From Solibacillus sp. R5-41 (lineage in GTDB: Bacteria > Bacillota > Bacilli > Bacillales_A > Planococcaceae), in assembly GCF_002736105.1 (NCBI RefSeq), contig NZ_CP024123.1, positions 2,534,001 through 2,598,000 on the forward strand: a stretch of 64,000 nucleotides of DNA, given 5' to 3'. The notes under the pieces are model-generated. The model did not search any database and was not told the origin of the DNA. It was given only the letters and a program-made list of their open reading frames with translations. Made by a program: the position numbers and the translations under genes. Within the stretch, counting starts at the first letter, position 1, and each line of letters starts with the position of its first letter. Shown here piece after piece: positions 43,166-52,047 of the stretch.

Positions 43166-44176
43166 TCATTCAAGCAAGAACTGCTTGAGACGTTCATCTA
43201 TACATTCCGAATCCTGTTTATGCTGTCCGATGCCCGCGCAATGTCCCCAGTTAGATTCAATAGGGAGGAAAGTGGCGTTTGGCATATGTCGTGTTTCATA
43301 TTCGTTGTCTTGTGGAGGAAAGAACAGGTCTGTGCTTCCAGGCATGACCAGAGCCCTTGCTGTAATTCTGCTTAATGCAAGCTCGAAGTTGCCGTTGTAA
43401 ACCGGGTTTGCACTAATATCCCCGGTGATACCAGTACGTAGCATGGTGATTAAGTTATTGGCGTCAAAGCTGAAAAACACTTGATCCCAGTAATCTACGA
43501 GATACTCTTCCAAGTTGGCAAAGCCCTCTTGCTGGTAAAGCTGTTCCAAATAATAAGCCTGAGAGAAGCCCCAAGCTGCATAAACTCGTCCCATGGCCGC
43601 CAATCCAACCCTCGGTTGCTCTTTGTAATAACCATCTTTCCAGCCAGCATCCGCTTGAAGAGCAGCAATCATTCCCTCGAATACTACCTTTGCATGAGGT
43701 CGGGTTTTAGCAGTTCCTCCGAATGGAGCGATTCGCTCGACCATATCGGGATAACTAGTCCCCCACTGAAAGGTCTGAACTGCGCCAAGTGACCAACCGA
43801 CAACGAGGGCGATTTTTGTAATGCCAAATTTCTTCGTAACTAGTTGATGCTGTATTCGCACATTGTCATAAATAGAGATGTGTGGAAAATGTGCCTGATG
43901 ATATGGCGGTGGTGTATTACTTGGTGAAGATGACAACCCGTTTCCCAGCATATTGGGTACAATGATAAAATACTTTTCCGGATCCAGTGCCTTACCAGTT
44001 CCGATTAACCATTCGTTATCGGTATGTAGTCCTGCAAACCAGGTAGGATAAACGATCACATTATTTTTGGCCTCATTCAACTTACCGTAGGTTTTGTACG
44101 CTAAAATGGCATTGGGTAGGGTGTCACCCGATTGGAGCGACACATCGCCCAGTTCAAACAGTTCATAATCTTTCAT
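43166..44176 (-). CDS. Alpha/beta hydrolase of the MetX (homoserine acetyltransferase)-like type
   Basis: A 336-residue alpha/beta hydrolase-fold protein. LALVVGWSLGAVQTFQWG (nucleophile Ser in GWSLG), PGSTDLFFPPQDNE (Asp) and ESNWGHCAG (His) form the triad; NPLNG-type early region GKLNEAKNNVIVYPTWFAG resembles MetX. Without the full MetX signature it may be a hydrolase rather than an acyltransferase. ATG after GGAGAGGAG. It is divergent from a LysR gene, its likely regulator. Base composition is higher in GC than the cassette genes. Confidence 0.85.
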   Translation of the reverse strand: MKDYELFELGDVSLQSGDTLPNAILAYKTYGKLNEAKNNVIVYPTWFAGLHTDNEWLIGTGKALDPEKYFIIVPNMLGNGLSSSPSNTPPPYHQAHFPHISIYDNVRIQHQLVTKKFGITKIALVVGWSLGAVQTFQWGTSYPDMVERIAPFGGTAKTRPHAKVVFEGMIAALQADAGWKDGYYKEQPRVGLAAMGRVYAAWGFSQAYYLEQLYQQEGFANLEEYLVDYWDQVFFSFDANNLITMLRTGITGDISANPVYNGNFELALSRITARALVMPGSTDLFFPPQDNEYETRHMPNATFLPIESNWGHCAGIGQHKQDSECIDERLKQFLLE

Positions 44177-44311
44177 ATCAAAATCTCCTCTCCATAATCA
44201 AAGACATAAATGTCTTTCTTGTCATAACTTTACGGCGATGTTATTGTTAAGTCAAAGAAACATTTTTGAATTGAATGTTCATTTTTTTTGAACTACTGGA
44301 GGTTTTTTAGT

Positions 44312-45205
44312 ATGGAATTGCGTCAACTCAAAACGTTTCATACCCTTGCTTCTACACTCAATTTTAGCCGCGCAGCAGAAGTGCAAAACTACGTTCCCTC
44401 AACAGTTACGATGCAGATGAAATCATTGGAGGATGAACTTGGAGTCAAACTGGTGGACCGACTTGGGAAAAAGGTGGTTCTGACCGATGCGGGTAGAAGT
44501 TTTCTGGGCTATGTGGATCACATCTTGAGTGAACTAGAAGAAGCGCAGCATGCAGTCAAGCAATCTGGCGAAATGACCGGTACTCTGACCATAAGTGCGG
44601 ATGAAACCTTGTGTACGTACCGACTTCCGGCTGTACTTCGTCGATTTCGTTTACGTTTCCCAGGGGTTCGATTGATGTTTCGTCCTCTCACTGAGCCGAA
44701 CCTAAAGCAGAACTTGCGGGAAGGGAACGCGGACATTATTTTTATGTTAGATGAGATTAAGGGAGAGGCGGGAATTTGCGGAGAAAAGGTGCTTGATGAG
44801 CCCTTTCATCTATTGGTCTCACCTGAGCACTCGTTAGCTTTGAAAACTGCTTTGACGATTGAGGATTTTGATGGCGAGACTTTCCTACTTACAGAGCAGG
44901 GCTGCTCATATCGAATGTTTTTTGAGCGGAGCCTTTCTCAGAAGTCCATGGGAGGCATTACAGAATTGGAGTTTAGCAGTGCAGAGGCGATTAAGCAATG
45001 TGCAAAAATAGGGATGGGAGTTGCTATATTGCCTGAAATGGCCGTAGCGGCAGAGCTGAATCGGGGAGAGCTGGTTTCACTGCCGTGGGATTTGACTGCC
45101 ATATCCTTTGCTACCCAAATGTTTTGGCATGAAGAGAAATGGATTTCCCCAGCCATTGAAGCATTTTTGAATTTGACCAGGGAGAACTTCCAGATTCATC
45201 CGTAA
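44312..45205 (+). CDS. LysR family transcriptional regulator
   Basis: A 297-residue LysR regulator: N-terminal HTH ELRQLKTFHTLASTLNFSRAAEV..SLEDELGVKLVDRLGKKVVLTD and a C-terminal periplasmic-binding-like effector domain. I start at the ATG 44312, eight bases after GGAGG, giving MELRQLKTF, the usual family N-terminus. It is divergent from the MetX-like hydrolase (135 bp apart), the classic LysR arrangement. GC-richer than surrounding DNA, suggesting the pair came together from a different source. Confidence 0.93.
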   Translation: MELRQLKTFHTLASTLNFSRAAEVQNYVPSTVTMQMKSLEDELGVKLVDRLGKKVVLTDAGRSFLGYVDHILSELEEAQHAVKQSGEMTGTLTISADETLCTYRLPAVLRRFRLRFPGVRLMFRPLTEPNLKQNLREGNADIIFMLDEIKGEAGICGEKVLDEPFHLLVSPEHSLALKTALTIEDFDGETFLLTEQGCSYRMFFERSLSQKSMGGITELEFSSAEAIKQCAKIGMGVAILPEMAVAAELNRGELVSLPWDLTAISFATQMFWHEEKWISPAIEAFLNLTRENFQIHP

Positions 45206-45320
45206 TGGAAAAACTGGTTGTCATGAATAAGCAACTATAATACTAGGCTTGAGATGTAATGTTAGTCAATTAAGTGAAAAAGTTGCACCACAAGATAAAA
45301 ACTATAGATGAAGAATAGAG

Positions 45321-45360
45321 ATAGCATTCCAATTAATTTGCTAATTGGAATGCTATTTTT
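45321..45360 (+). terminator. Terminator downstream of the LysR gene
   Basis: Arms ATAGCATTCCAATTA and TAATTGGAATGCTAT with T5. Confidence 0.85.
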
Positions 45361-45534
45361 ATTTGCATTACTACCGAAGTGTAACTTTAGAATAAGGATT
45401 GATTTAAAAGTTTCCTTCAACCTATATTTAACAACAAATACATAACTCTATTTTGAAAAATGATTGTTCAAAATAGATATCTTTCTAACTAAATAAGAGA
45501 CTTTTACAAAAATGATTGATCTTTCTATTGAGTC

Positions 45535-45567
45535 TCGTTCAACTAAAGCCCACGTTAGTTGAATAAG
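45535..45567 (-). repeat. Boundary repeat, perfect single palindrome
   Basis: TTCAACTAA / TTAGTTGAA around AGCCCACG, 20 bp past the deformylase stop. Confidence 0.85.
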
Positions 45568-45586
45568 CCTATTTTATTGAACTCCG

Positions 45587-46132
45587 TCAACTATTTGGCA
45601 ATTCAAATGGATTAGATTTGTTAATTTTATCGTAAAACATAATACCATTTAAATGGTCGAATTCATGTTGTGCAACTATTGCTTCATATCCACTAAAACT
45701 ATGTGTAATAATTTCTCCATCAATATTATAAGCACTAATTTTAATTCTTTCATATCGTGGTACATAGCCTAAAACATTTCTATTTACAGACAAGCAACCT
45801 TCACCATCAGGTAAATAAACTATATTTATTGAATGACTAGTAATTTTAGGGTTAATTAAAATGTACTCTTTACCATCTATATACATAACAAACATTCGCT
45901 TGTTTAAGCCTATTTGATTAGCCGACAAGCCAACACCTGCACGAAGTTTATGTTTTTCAGCCATTATAGGGTCTTGACTATTTTTCAAGTAGTTTAACAT
46001 ACAAACTAAATTTCCCTTATCCTCATTATTTAAAGGGAAAGGGACTTCTTTTAATTTTTTTCTTAATATATTTGCTCCTTCTAATACAATGTCTTTCATT
46101 TTAATCATGTAATTTCTTTTGAATTTATTCAT
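45587..46132 (-). CDS. def: Peptide deformylase
   Basis: A 181-residue peptide deformylase, removing the formyl group from nascent N-terminal fMet. All three motifs are present: GVGLSANQIG (motif 1), EGCLSVN (motif 2, metal Cys) and HEFDHLNG (motif 3, metal His residues and catalytic Glu). The type-2 insertion typical of Gram-positives is present. The ATG at 46132 overlaps the stop of the upstream XRE gene and has GAGG upstream, suggesting translational coupling. Probably an accessory second deformylase: it sits in a cassette-like unit with its own regulator. Confidence 0.93.
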   Translation of the reverse strand: MNKFKRNYMIKMKDIVLEGANILRKKLKEVPFPLNNEDKGNLVCMLNYLKNSQDPIMAEKHKLRAGVGLSANQIGLNKRMFVMYIDGKEYILINPKITSHSINIVYLPDGEGCLSVNRNVLGYVPRYERIKISAYNIDGEIITHSFSGYEAIVAQHEFDHLNGIMFYDKINKSNPFELPNS

Positions 46133-46316
46133 ATATAAATACCTCATCTACCTTTGTATTTAGTGCTTTCGCAATTTTAAAAGCCAGTGAAATGGTGGGG
46201 TCATATTTATCATTTTCAATACAATTAATTGTTTGCCTTGATACACCACATTTTTTCGCTAACTCCTCTTGGGTAATTCCCAATTTTTTTCTTAACACCT
46301 TAATTATATTTTTCAT
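46125..46316 (-). CDS. Small XRE-family DNA-binding protein
   Basis: A 63-residue Cro/C1-type helix-turn-helix protein: LRKKLGITQEELAKKCGVSR then QTINCIENDKYDPTISLAFKIA, the YozG-like minimal form. Its stop overlaps the deformylase start. Two copies of AAATGTnCAATACTTTTGA upstream, one a perfect inverted repeat, suggest autoregulation of the XRE-def operon. Confidence 0.92.
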   Translation of the reverse strand: MKNIIKVLRKKLGITQEELAKKCGVSRQTINCIENDKYDPTISLAFKIAKALNTKVDEVFIYE

Positions 46317-46331
46317 TGTAGAAAACCCTTT

Positions 46332-46359
46332 CTAAATGTCCAATACTTTTGACATTTAG
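46332..46359. promoter_or_regulatory. XRE operator, perfect inverted repeat
   Basis: Arms CTAAATGTC and GACATTTAG with CAATACTTTT between, 16 bp upstream of the ATG. Confidence 0.75.
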
Positions 46360-46380
46360 AATTATACATATATCCTCTAT

Positions 46381-46400
46381 AAATGTTCAATACTTTTGAT
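46381..46400. promoter_or_regulatory. Second XRE operator-like site
   Basis: AAATGTTCAATACTTTTGAT repeats the left part of the first site at 49 bp spacing. Confidence 0.6.
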
Positions 46401-46502
46401 AAAAATTTCTTTTATGAACACCTTAAAAGAAAATTAACTTATTTAAGCGATTCCCTTTCAAAATGAAACAACTTTATTATTTCTACACAGCTACTTTAAC
46501 AT

Positions 46503-46826
46503 TTCCTTGTTGAACTAACCTGCTTCGTTAGTTCAATAAAGAAAAAGGCTATGTTAGGAAAAGGTTGATTTATAACGTTAGGAATCCGCTGTATATGCAA
46601 GATAGTATTCAAAATATGATCCAGTGCAATTTCTTTTGAACAGTATTGAAAGCTTTGTTGTATCTAAGTTCAAACGATAGTGATTTAAAGGGTGTATATG
46701 AATGAAATACAAAAAAAACACTTAATACATTGGTATGACAACGTTTTAAGTGTTTTATGTCGACCCAAAAACTTGCATTTGGGAACGTTATTTTTGAATG
46801 ATATGTATAAAATATACAAATGCTAT
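46503..46826 (-). repeat. Long composite boundary repeat (about 320 bp form)
   Basis: Begins CTTGTTGAACTAACCTGC and GTTAGTTCAATAAAG, then about 250 bp homologous to 60718-61010 including AAGGTTGATTTATAACG, a CACTT/AAGTG terminator and TGCATTTGGGAACG. Not consistently coding in the two copies. Confidence 0.8.
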
Positions 46827-46939
46827 TAGCATTACATTTCTGTGATCATTATTCATCAAAGCGCCTTTCGTAATGGAATAACAGATTAGTTTCTTGCTTC
46901 ATCAAATCAATAATAAAGACCCTTTCGAGTATTATCGAA

Positions 46940-47790
46940 TTATGTTCTCTGCAAAAAATAAATAAATTTTTTTAGACTTTGCGGTTGTTGTTTTCTATGT
47001 TTGATTATAAAATCTATCTTGATTGTTTCGGACAGTTCTTTATATTGAATTGTTTGTATTTCTTTTCGACTATTTGCAACGTCTGCCGGTATTATACTGA
47101 TACCAAGTCCATCATGAACTGCTTGCAGAATGGATTCAAGTGAATCAAACTCAATGATAGCTGGATCATGGAAATTATTCCTCTCGGAAAAATCTAGTGT
47201 TTTATTTCTGTATATGCAATTTGTATCACTATTAACAATTAACGTTTGATCTTGTTGCTTTTCAAGTTTACTATATTTAGGTGAAATGAGTACGATTTTC
47301 TCAAAATAACTATAAACAGTTTCGAACTGAGAGTGGTTATACGAATCATTTATAAAAACTCCATCGAGTTCGCCATAGAAAAGCATTTCTTGTAACTTTT
47401 GCTTATCATTCGTTCTTACTTTTACATCAATGTTTTATGTTCTCTCAAAAATGAAGAAAACAGCTGAGGAATTCTAATTGCAGAAATTGTTTGGGATGCA
47501 CCTATTGTTAAAGATCCTCTCCATTTTTTAGGATTAACTAATGATTTAGCTTCATCCATCAATAGTATAATTTGATTTGTATACTCTAGTAAGACGTTTC
47601 CCTCCTCAGTCAACGTTACCCCTCTATTATTACGCATAAATAATTTAACGCCTAATTCATCTTCTAAACTCCTAATTCTCTGACTAACATTAGGTTGTAC
47701 ATAACCCAATTTTTCAGCAGCTTTAGATACTGATTGTAGTTCTGCAACATGCTTAAAAATCCACAAATCATGACTTTCCAAGAATAACAT
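46940..47790 (-). pseudogene. LysR regulator broken by a frameshift
   Basis: N-terminal HTH is good: LFLESHDLWIFKHVAELQSV, SKAAEKLGYVQPNVSQRI, SLEDELGVKLFMRNNRG (ATG at 47790 after GGGAGAGGA). Frame is lost near 47430 after FSSFLREHK; the effector domain (YGELDGVFINDSY, AVHDGLGISIIPADVAN) continues in another frame. One base change restores about 283 codons. It is divergent from an SDR gene that it may once have controlled. Confidence 0.88.
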
Positions 47791-47906
47791 TCCTCTCCCT
47801 GGTATCATTTAGAATGATACCTCCTTCATTATTCAGTATTATACTCTTCCTACTCATAAAAATATAATAAAACATATTAAATCAAACACAGTAAGGATGA
47901 TTGAGA

Positions 47907-48647
47907 ATGGAATTAAGAGATAAAGTAATCCTAATAACTGGCGGTGGCACTGGTGTTGGAAAAGCAACAGCTTTGAAATTATCAGCTGAAGGTGCAAAAG
48001 TTGTGATTAATTATAGTCGATCTGAAAAAGAAGCTGTCGAAGTTGTTAATGAGATTACACTGCTAGGAGGAACAGCATTCGCTTATAGAGCGAATGTAGA
48101 GATAGAAAAAGAAGTGAATGATTTAGTATCCCATATTGTTACATCTTTTGGGACGATCGATGCTTTAGTAAACAATGCTAGTATTACAGCTCAAATAGCT
48201 ATGGATGACTTAGACGCCGTAACAGATGAAGTATGGGACTCCCTTTTCAGTGTAAATGTGAAAGGAATGTTTCATTGCGTAAAAGCTGTTGTTCCTTATA
48301 TGAAGAAGCAACAATCAGGTGTGATTGTTAATATGGGCAGTGTGGCAGGAATAACCGGAATAGGCTCATCTATCCCATATGCAGCAACAAAATCAGCAAT
48401 TCACACAATGACAAGGTCGTTAGCTATCGCATTAGCACCTTTTATTAGGGTGAATAGTATATCTCCTGGTGCAGTTGATACAAGGTGGTGGTCTGGTAAT
48501 GAAGAAAAGATGTATCAACTTGCGGGGAACTTACCACTTAAGAGAATTTCAATACCTGATGATATTGCAGAGGCTATTCTTTTTCAACTGACTCAAGAAT
48601 CTATCACGGGTCAAGTTTTTACAATTGATAATGGTCAAACACTTTGA
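47907..48647 (+). CDS. Short-chain dehydrogenase/reductase (SDR), classical type
   Basis: A 246-residue classical SDR. NAD(P) site VILITGGGTGVGKATAL, NNAS, catalytic Ser in VNMGSVAG and YAATKSA (YxxxK), then the C-terminal PGAVDTRWWSGNEE and FTIDNGQ. Similar to FabG-like 3-oxoacyl reductases and sugar dehydrogenases; substrate unknown. ATG at 47907 after AAGGATGA. Divergent from the broken LysR gene. Confidence 0.93.
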   Translation: MELRDKVILITGGGTGVGKATALKLSAEGAKVVINYSRSEKEAVEVVNEITLLGGTAFAYRANVEIEKEVNDLVSHIVTSFGTIDALVNNASITAQIAMDDLDAVTDEVWDSLFSVNVKGMFHCVKAVVPYMKKQQSGVIVNMGSVAGITGIGSSIPYAATKSAIHTMTRSLAIALAPFIRVNSISPGAVDTRWWSGNEEKMYQLAGNLPLKRISIPDDIAEAILFQLTQESITGQVFTIDNGQTL

Positions 48648-48671
48648 AGTTTAAAATTTCCCCATAATATT

Positions 48672-48712
48672 AAACACCCCCCTATGGGTATACCAAATAA
48701 GAGGGTGTTTAG
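48672..48712 (+). terminator. SDR gene terminator
   Basis: AAACACCC and GGGTGTTT arms, 25 bp after the stop. Confidence 0.8.
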
Positions 48713-48826
48713 AATGTTTTACAATAACATACAAAACATACTCTGGACAACATTTTTAAGCATACTATACCAATCTTCCTAAAAGTTATAAAAATAACAC
48801 CTTTTACTATAACTAGTTCCACAATC

Positions 48827-48985
48827 TCATAGGTATCTTATTTGCGGTTGAGAACACTCGAACCTGCATGGGCTATAGACAAGATCCTTAGTGGCAAGAA
48901 GGTCACTATGAATTGTGACAGAGGAAGCCCAGGAATTTTGATCGCTGGGGTCAGCATCTGGAAAGTCTCGATTTTTCTCATCCAT
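48827..48985 (-). pseudogene. N-terminal fragment, possibly MepB-like
   Basis: A 52-codon frame (ATG 48985, GGAGG upstream) includes LLATKDLVYSPCRFECSQPQ. The pattern of a Tyr-x-Pro-Cys followed by Cys-Ser-x-Pro recalls the start of MepB proteins, but it stops early and I am not certain. GC-rich compared with neighbours. Confidence 0.4.
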
Positions 48986-49026
48986 CTGTTCCAATCCTCC
49001 ATTGTAGTTAGTAATCTTACTGTTCA

Positions 49027-49413
49027 TTATTCAACAGACAGAAATATCCTTATACTACCGTCTTTAGAGTGAAATTGAAAATCAGTTTTGTATGCTCTTT
49101 TTAAATCACTTTTCCAGATATCCACCCAAGCGTTAAAAACACCTTGTGAATCAGTATTATCTACTTCTACAACATGATAGTTACCTGCTGGAATGATGAC
49201 ACTACTTTCATCAATAAATTTCTCTTCAGTACCAATATGCAAATCATAATCACCTGTAAAATCACTTTCATAATTATTATAAACAGCATATACATCACCT
49301 TTTAAATTTAAACGAAGAATCTCTTCCCATAGACTAAGTAGTGCATCTGTATTTTGATTATTTGTTCTTATTCTTTTTCCATAAATATGTTTCTCAGTAA
49401 CTGCTACATTCAT
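49027..49413 (-). CDS. GyrI-like / AraC effector-binding domain protein
   Basis: A 128-residue protein with the GyrI-like small-molecule binding fold (AraC_E_bind). Typical features are LSLWEEILRLNL, VYAVYNNYESDFTGDYDLHIG and the aromatic VIIPAGNYHVVEVDN. Such stand-alone domains bind hydrophobic ligands and often pair with WYL/YafY regulators, as here (62 bp downstream of one on the same strand). ATG after GGAGG. Possibly an operon with the regulator. Confidence 0.85.
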   Translation of the reverse strand: MNVAVTEKHIYGKRIRTNNQNTDALLSLWEEILRLNLKGDVYAVYNNYESDFTGDYDLHIGTEEKFIDESSVIIPAGNYHVVEVDNTDSQGVFNAWVDIWKSDLKRAYKTDFQFHSKDGSIRIFLSVE

Positions 49414-49474
49414 TGTTAATTCCTCCTACTAGTTGATATAGAAAGTGTAGCATTCATACTATGACAACAGTCTG

Positions 49475-50386
49475 TCAGCTTTTATAAATAAATTTAATTT
49501 CATTCCTATATTCATTTTTAAGCCATAGTGGAGATAGTACCTTTACATGCCTACCAAACATCAATAAAAATGGCAGTACATTTTTATTGATGTCATAATT
49601 AAAGGCTACTTTTAAACTCCCATCTTCAAGTACAGATATTTCATCCTTAGTAAAAAAATCGTATAGTTTCCCAAGTTCACTTTTCGAAAACAGTAATATA
49701 ATTTCCTCGACTTTAGCTGACTTATTAGTCAAATACTCATTTTCTTTCGTATAGACAGTTCTAGTATTGTCATGTATTACTTCCATATTTCTTATCCTAG
49801 TCAATTTAAAAAACCTTAAAGCTTTTCTGGATTCACAAAAGGCTTCTAAATACCAACTACCATTCATAAAATTTAGTTTTAAAGGTTGAATAATTCGACT
49901 AGATACATTCGCTGTTTGTGAAACATAAGAAATACAAATTTTATTTCCTTCATCAATTATAGAGAGTATTTTTTTTATCTTCACTTTTGTTTCGTCTTCT
50001 ATAATTTCTCTGTGCAGGGTAGATGATATTATCGTAATGTTAGAATGATAGTCTTCTTTATTTTCTTTCAATAGTTCTATTTTTCTTTGTAAAATTGACA
50101 GTTGATTCGTATCAAATAATTCATTTTTTAATGTTAAACCTTCTAATAAAAATTTCTTTTCCTCTTCATTAAATGTAAATTTATCTAGTTGATAGTTATC
50201 AGTTAAAGTAAATCCACCATTCTTTCCTAAATATGAAATAATAGGGATACCGATTGCCGACAAAGCATCCATATCTCTATAAATCGTTCTTGTACTTACT
50301 TCAAATTCATTGGCTAATTCTTCAGCAGACACTATGTTTTTCTTCAATAAGTAGATAAGTATTGAAAACATTCTCGCGGTTTTCAT
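49475..50386 (-). CDS. HTH-WYL (YafY/DeoR-type) transcriptional regulator
   Basis: A 303-residue regulator: N-terminal HTH_11 (ILIYLLKKNIVSAEELANEF, VSTRTIYRDMDALSAIGIP), central linker and a WYL sensor domain (ICISYVSQTANVSSRIIQPL, GSWYLEAFCESRKALRFFKL with the arginine contact). The C-terminal WCX-like extension ends SPLWLKNEYRNEIKF. It precedes the GyrI-like gene and lacks a boundary repeat. ATG after GGAGG. Confidence 0.92.
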   Translation of the reverse strand: MKTARMFSILIYLLKKNIVSAEELANEFEVSTRTIYRDMDALSAIGIPIISYLGKNGGFTLTDNYQLDKFTFNEEEKKFLLEGLTLKNELFDTNQLSILQRKIELLKENKEDYHSNITIISSTLHREIIEDETKVKIKKILSIIDEGNKICISYVSQTANVSSRIIQPLKLNFMNGSWYLEAFCESRKALRFFKLTRIRNMEVIHDNTRTVYTKENEYLTNKSAKVEEIILLFSKSELGKLYDFFTKDEISVLEDGSLKVAFNYDINKNVLPFLLMFGRHVKVLSPLWLKNEYRNEIKFIYKS

Positions 50387-50657
50387 GGCTTGTTCATCCT
50401 CCTATAGGTGTGTGAATGATTAACAGTTTGAATCGCTACATCTGAAAGTCTCTCCGATTTAACGAGCTCCTTTTTATTTTCCAAGAGCGTTGCTACAAAT
50501 AAAATAATTTGTACTACAATAACGATATAAGATAATAAATACCAGTAGCATAAACAATAGGGCCGCTTTTTTAAAAGTGGCCCTTTTTGTATTTTTAGAT
50601 ATAGTTCGATTCAACCAACACTCTATTTTATCTCCAAAGCTATGATATATATCATTT
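50387..50657. other. Intergenic region with a weak hairpin
   Basis: Contains AGGGCCGCTTTTTTAAAAGT followed by GGCCCTTTTT near 50560-50588, a terminator-like palindrome, but no gene. Confidence 0.45.
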
Positions 50658-50758
50658 TTCTAATTAAACTAAACTGCCTCGTTAGTTCAATAAGAAAAAA
50701 GTGCTGCCTAAGCAACTCAATGTTCTTCAAGTAAAGCCCCCATTAGTTTAAGAAGAAG
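50658..50758 (-). repeat. Composite boundary repeat at the left end of duplication B
   Basis: AATTAAACTAAACTGCCTC, GTTAGTTCAATAAGA, GTGCTGCCTAAGCAACTC stem, CCCCCATTAGTTTAAG. Here the terminator stem is not interrupted; in copy A the IS3 lies at this point. Confidence 0.88.
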
Positions 50759-50783
50759 TTGTTTTGAAATTAAAGGACAGTAC

Positions 50784-51725
50784 TCATAAAGAGTTTAGGT
50801 GCATTTCTATAGATTTTGCCTTATCATAGATCAATTTTTTTAACATTACAGGAATAATAGAATTAATTGATTGTCCAAATTTTAAAAAATAGTTAGCTAT
50901 AAAATCTTCCTCAGCTTTATTAAAATAGCCAGTTATTATGAAATTTTCATTGTCACTTTGAATTTTCATAGAAGGGTAATTTTCCTTATCAAAGATATCT
51001 TTCCCCTGTTTATTAACGATGACAGTAAAATCAATGGCATTAGGTTCTTTATGAAAATTATCAAGATAATCTAATAGTACTTCCAATTTTTTAGATTTGA
51101 AATCATTAGTTTCTGTTATTAAGAGGATTTTATCACATCGAAGAATTTGTATCTTTTCTGTTTTAATATTGAAAATTTTAGCATACCATTGCCCAAATTT
51201 AGAGTGTATTCGAATAAACTGTGCGACCATTTGTTTGTTTGTCTCTTTTTTTGAATAGGTTAAACAATAAACCTTTTCTGTAAAAATCCCTTGTAAAATT
51301 TCTTTTAAGTACGGACTAAAATTACTATGATTTGTGACCTCTAATGAGAGTACTTGATTCATAATTGAAATATTATTACGCACATTTTCAGGTAATACAT
51401 TTTTAAATTTATTTTCTAGTGCGATGTTTTCTATTTCAAATGGCTTTGTTTTGTATCCATTTAAAGTGAGTAGAGAGAAATATAATCCATACATTTCATC
51501 GACAGTAAAAAAAACCGGTGACAATATACTACTATCTAATATCTCATACCTTCCATTTCTACCTAATTCCGAATATATCGGCATACCTATTTGTTCTAAT
51601 GATTGAATATCTCGAAGTGCTGTACTTTTTGAAATGTTATACCTCTCCATTAAATCTTTTAAATTAAATGTTCTCTTATTATTCAAAAAAATAAGTAAAT
51701 CATTTATACGTTCGGTTTTCTTCAT
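50784..51725 (-). CDS. HTH regulator with WYL-like C-terminus, copy B
   Basis: 313 residues, nearly identical to the gene at 23519, with a few substitutions (for example KLEVLLDYL for KLEELLDYL). Same HTH_11 and sensor layout and the same upstream palindrome. Divergent from peptidase E copy B, 322 bp apart, with no IS in between, showing the original arrangement. Confidence 0.88.
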   Translation of the reverse strand: MKKTERINDLLIFLNNKRTFNLKDLMERYNISKSTALRDIQSLEQIGMPIYSELGRNGRYEILDSSILSPVFFTVDEMYGLYFSLLTLNGYKTKPFEIENIALENKFKNVLPENVRNNISIMNQVLSLEVTNHSNFSPYLKEILQGIFTEKVYCLTYSKKETNKQMVAQFIRIHSKFGQWYAKIFNIKTEKIQILRCDKILLITETNDFKSKKLEVLLDYLDNFHKEPNAIDFTVIVNKQGKDIFDKENYPSMKIQSDNENFIITGYFNKAEEDFIANYFLKFGQSINSIIPVMLKKLIYDKAKSIEMHLNSL

Positions 51726-51738
51726 AAATTATCTCCAT

Positions 51739-51766
51739 AAAAGGTGTCATATATTGATACCTTTTT
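51739..51766. promoter_or_regulatory. Operator-like inverted repeat, copy B
   Basis: Same AAAAGGTGTCA / TGATACCTTTT palindrome as at 24474. Confidence 0.65.
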
Positions 51767-51807
51767 ATCTTATACTAAGACTATCAATTAAAAAAGGAGC
51801 TAGTAAT

Positions 51808-51836
51808 CTACTAACGGGGCAGGTTAGTTGAACAAG
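51808..51836. repeat. Uninterrupted boundary palindrome (empty IS1111 site)
   Basis: CTAACGGGGCAGGTTAG with the GTTGAACAAG extension. This is the pre-insertion form of the copy A site at 24544/26315. Confidence 0.93.
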
Positions 51837-51901
51837 GCAAACGAATTTTAGTTAGGGAAATAATAATTAAGGAAACAAATACTTTGGAGTTGAAAGGGAG
51901 G

Positions 51902-51990
51902 AACCTTTCAATAAGACTTTGTTGACTCTACGAGGAAAGCTTTCAAACCAAGCTTTGGGTGTGTTTTCTTATTCAACAAACGGGCCAAAT
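51902..51990 (+). repeat. Boundary-type module upstream of peptidase E, copy B
   Basis: Second copy of the GACTCTACGAGGAAAGC block, 1-2 bases different from 26395-26490. Confidence 0.65.
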
Positions 51991-52047
51991 TGTGTTAAAG
52001 AAATTTTCATATCTGTATAAAAGCAATAACAAAAAAGGAGAATTAAT

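Noticed and set aside
48842-49072. Structured RNA or + strand gene
   Set aside because: Its GC-rich look is explained by a minus-strand protein fragment with a ribosome site; I saw no tRNA or riboswitch fold.
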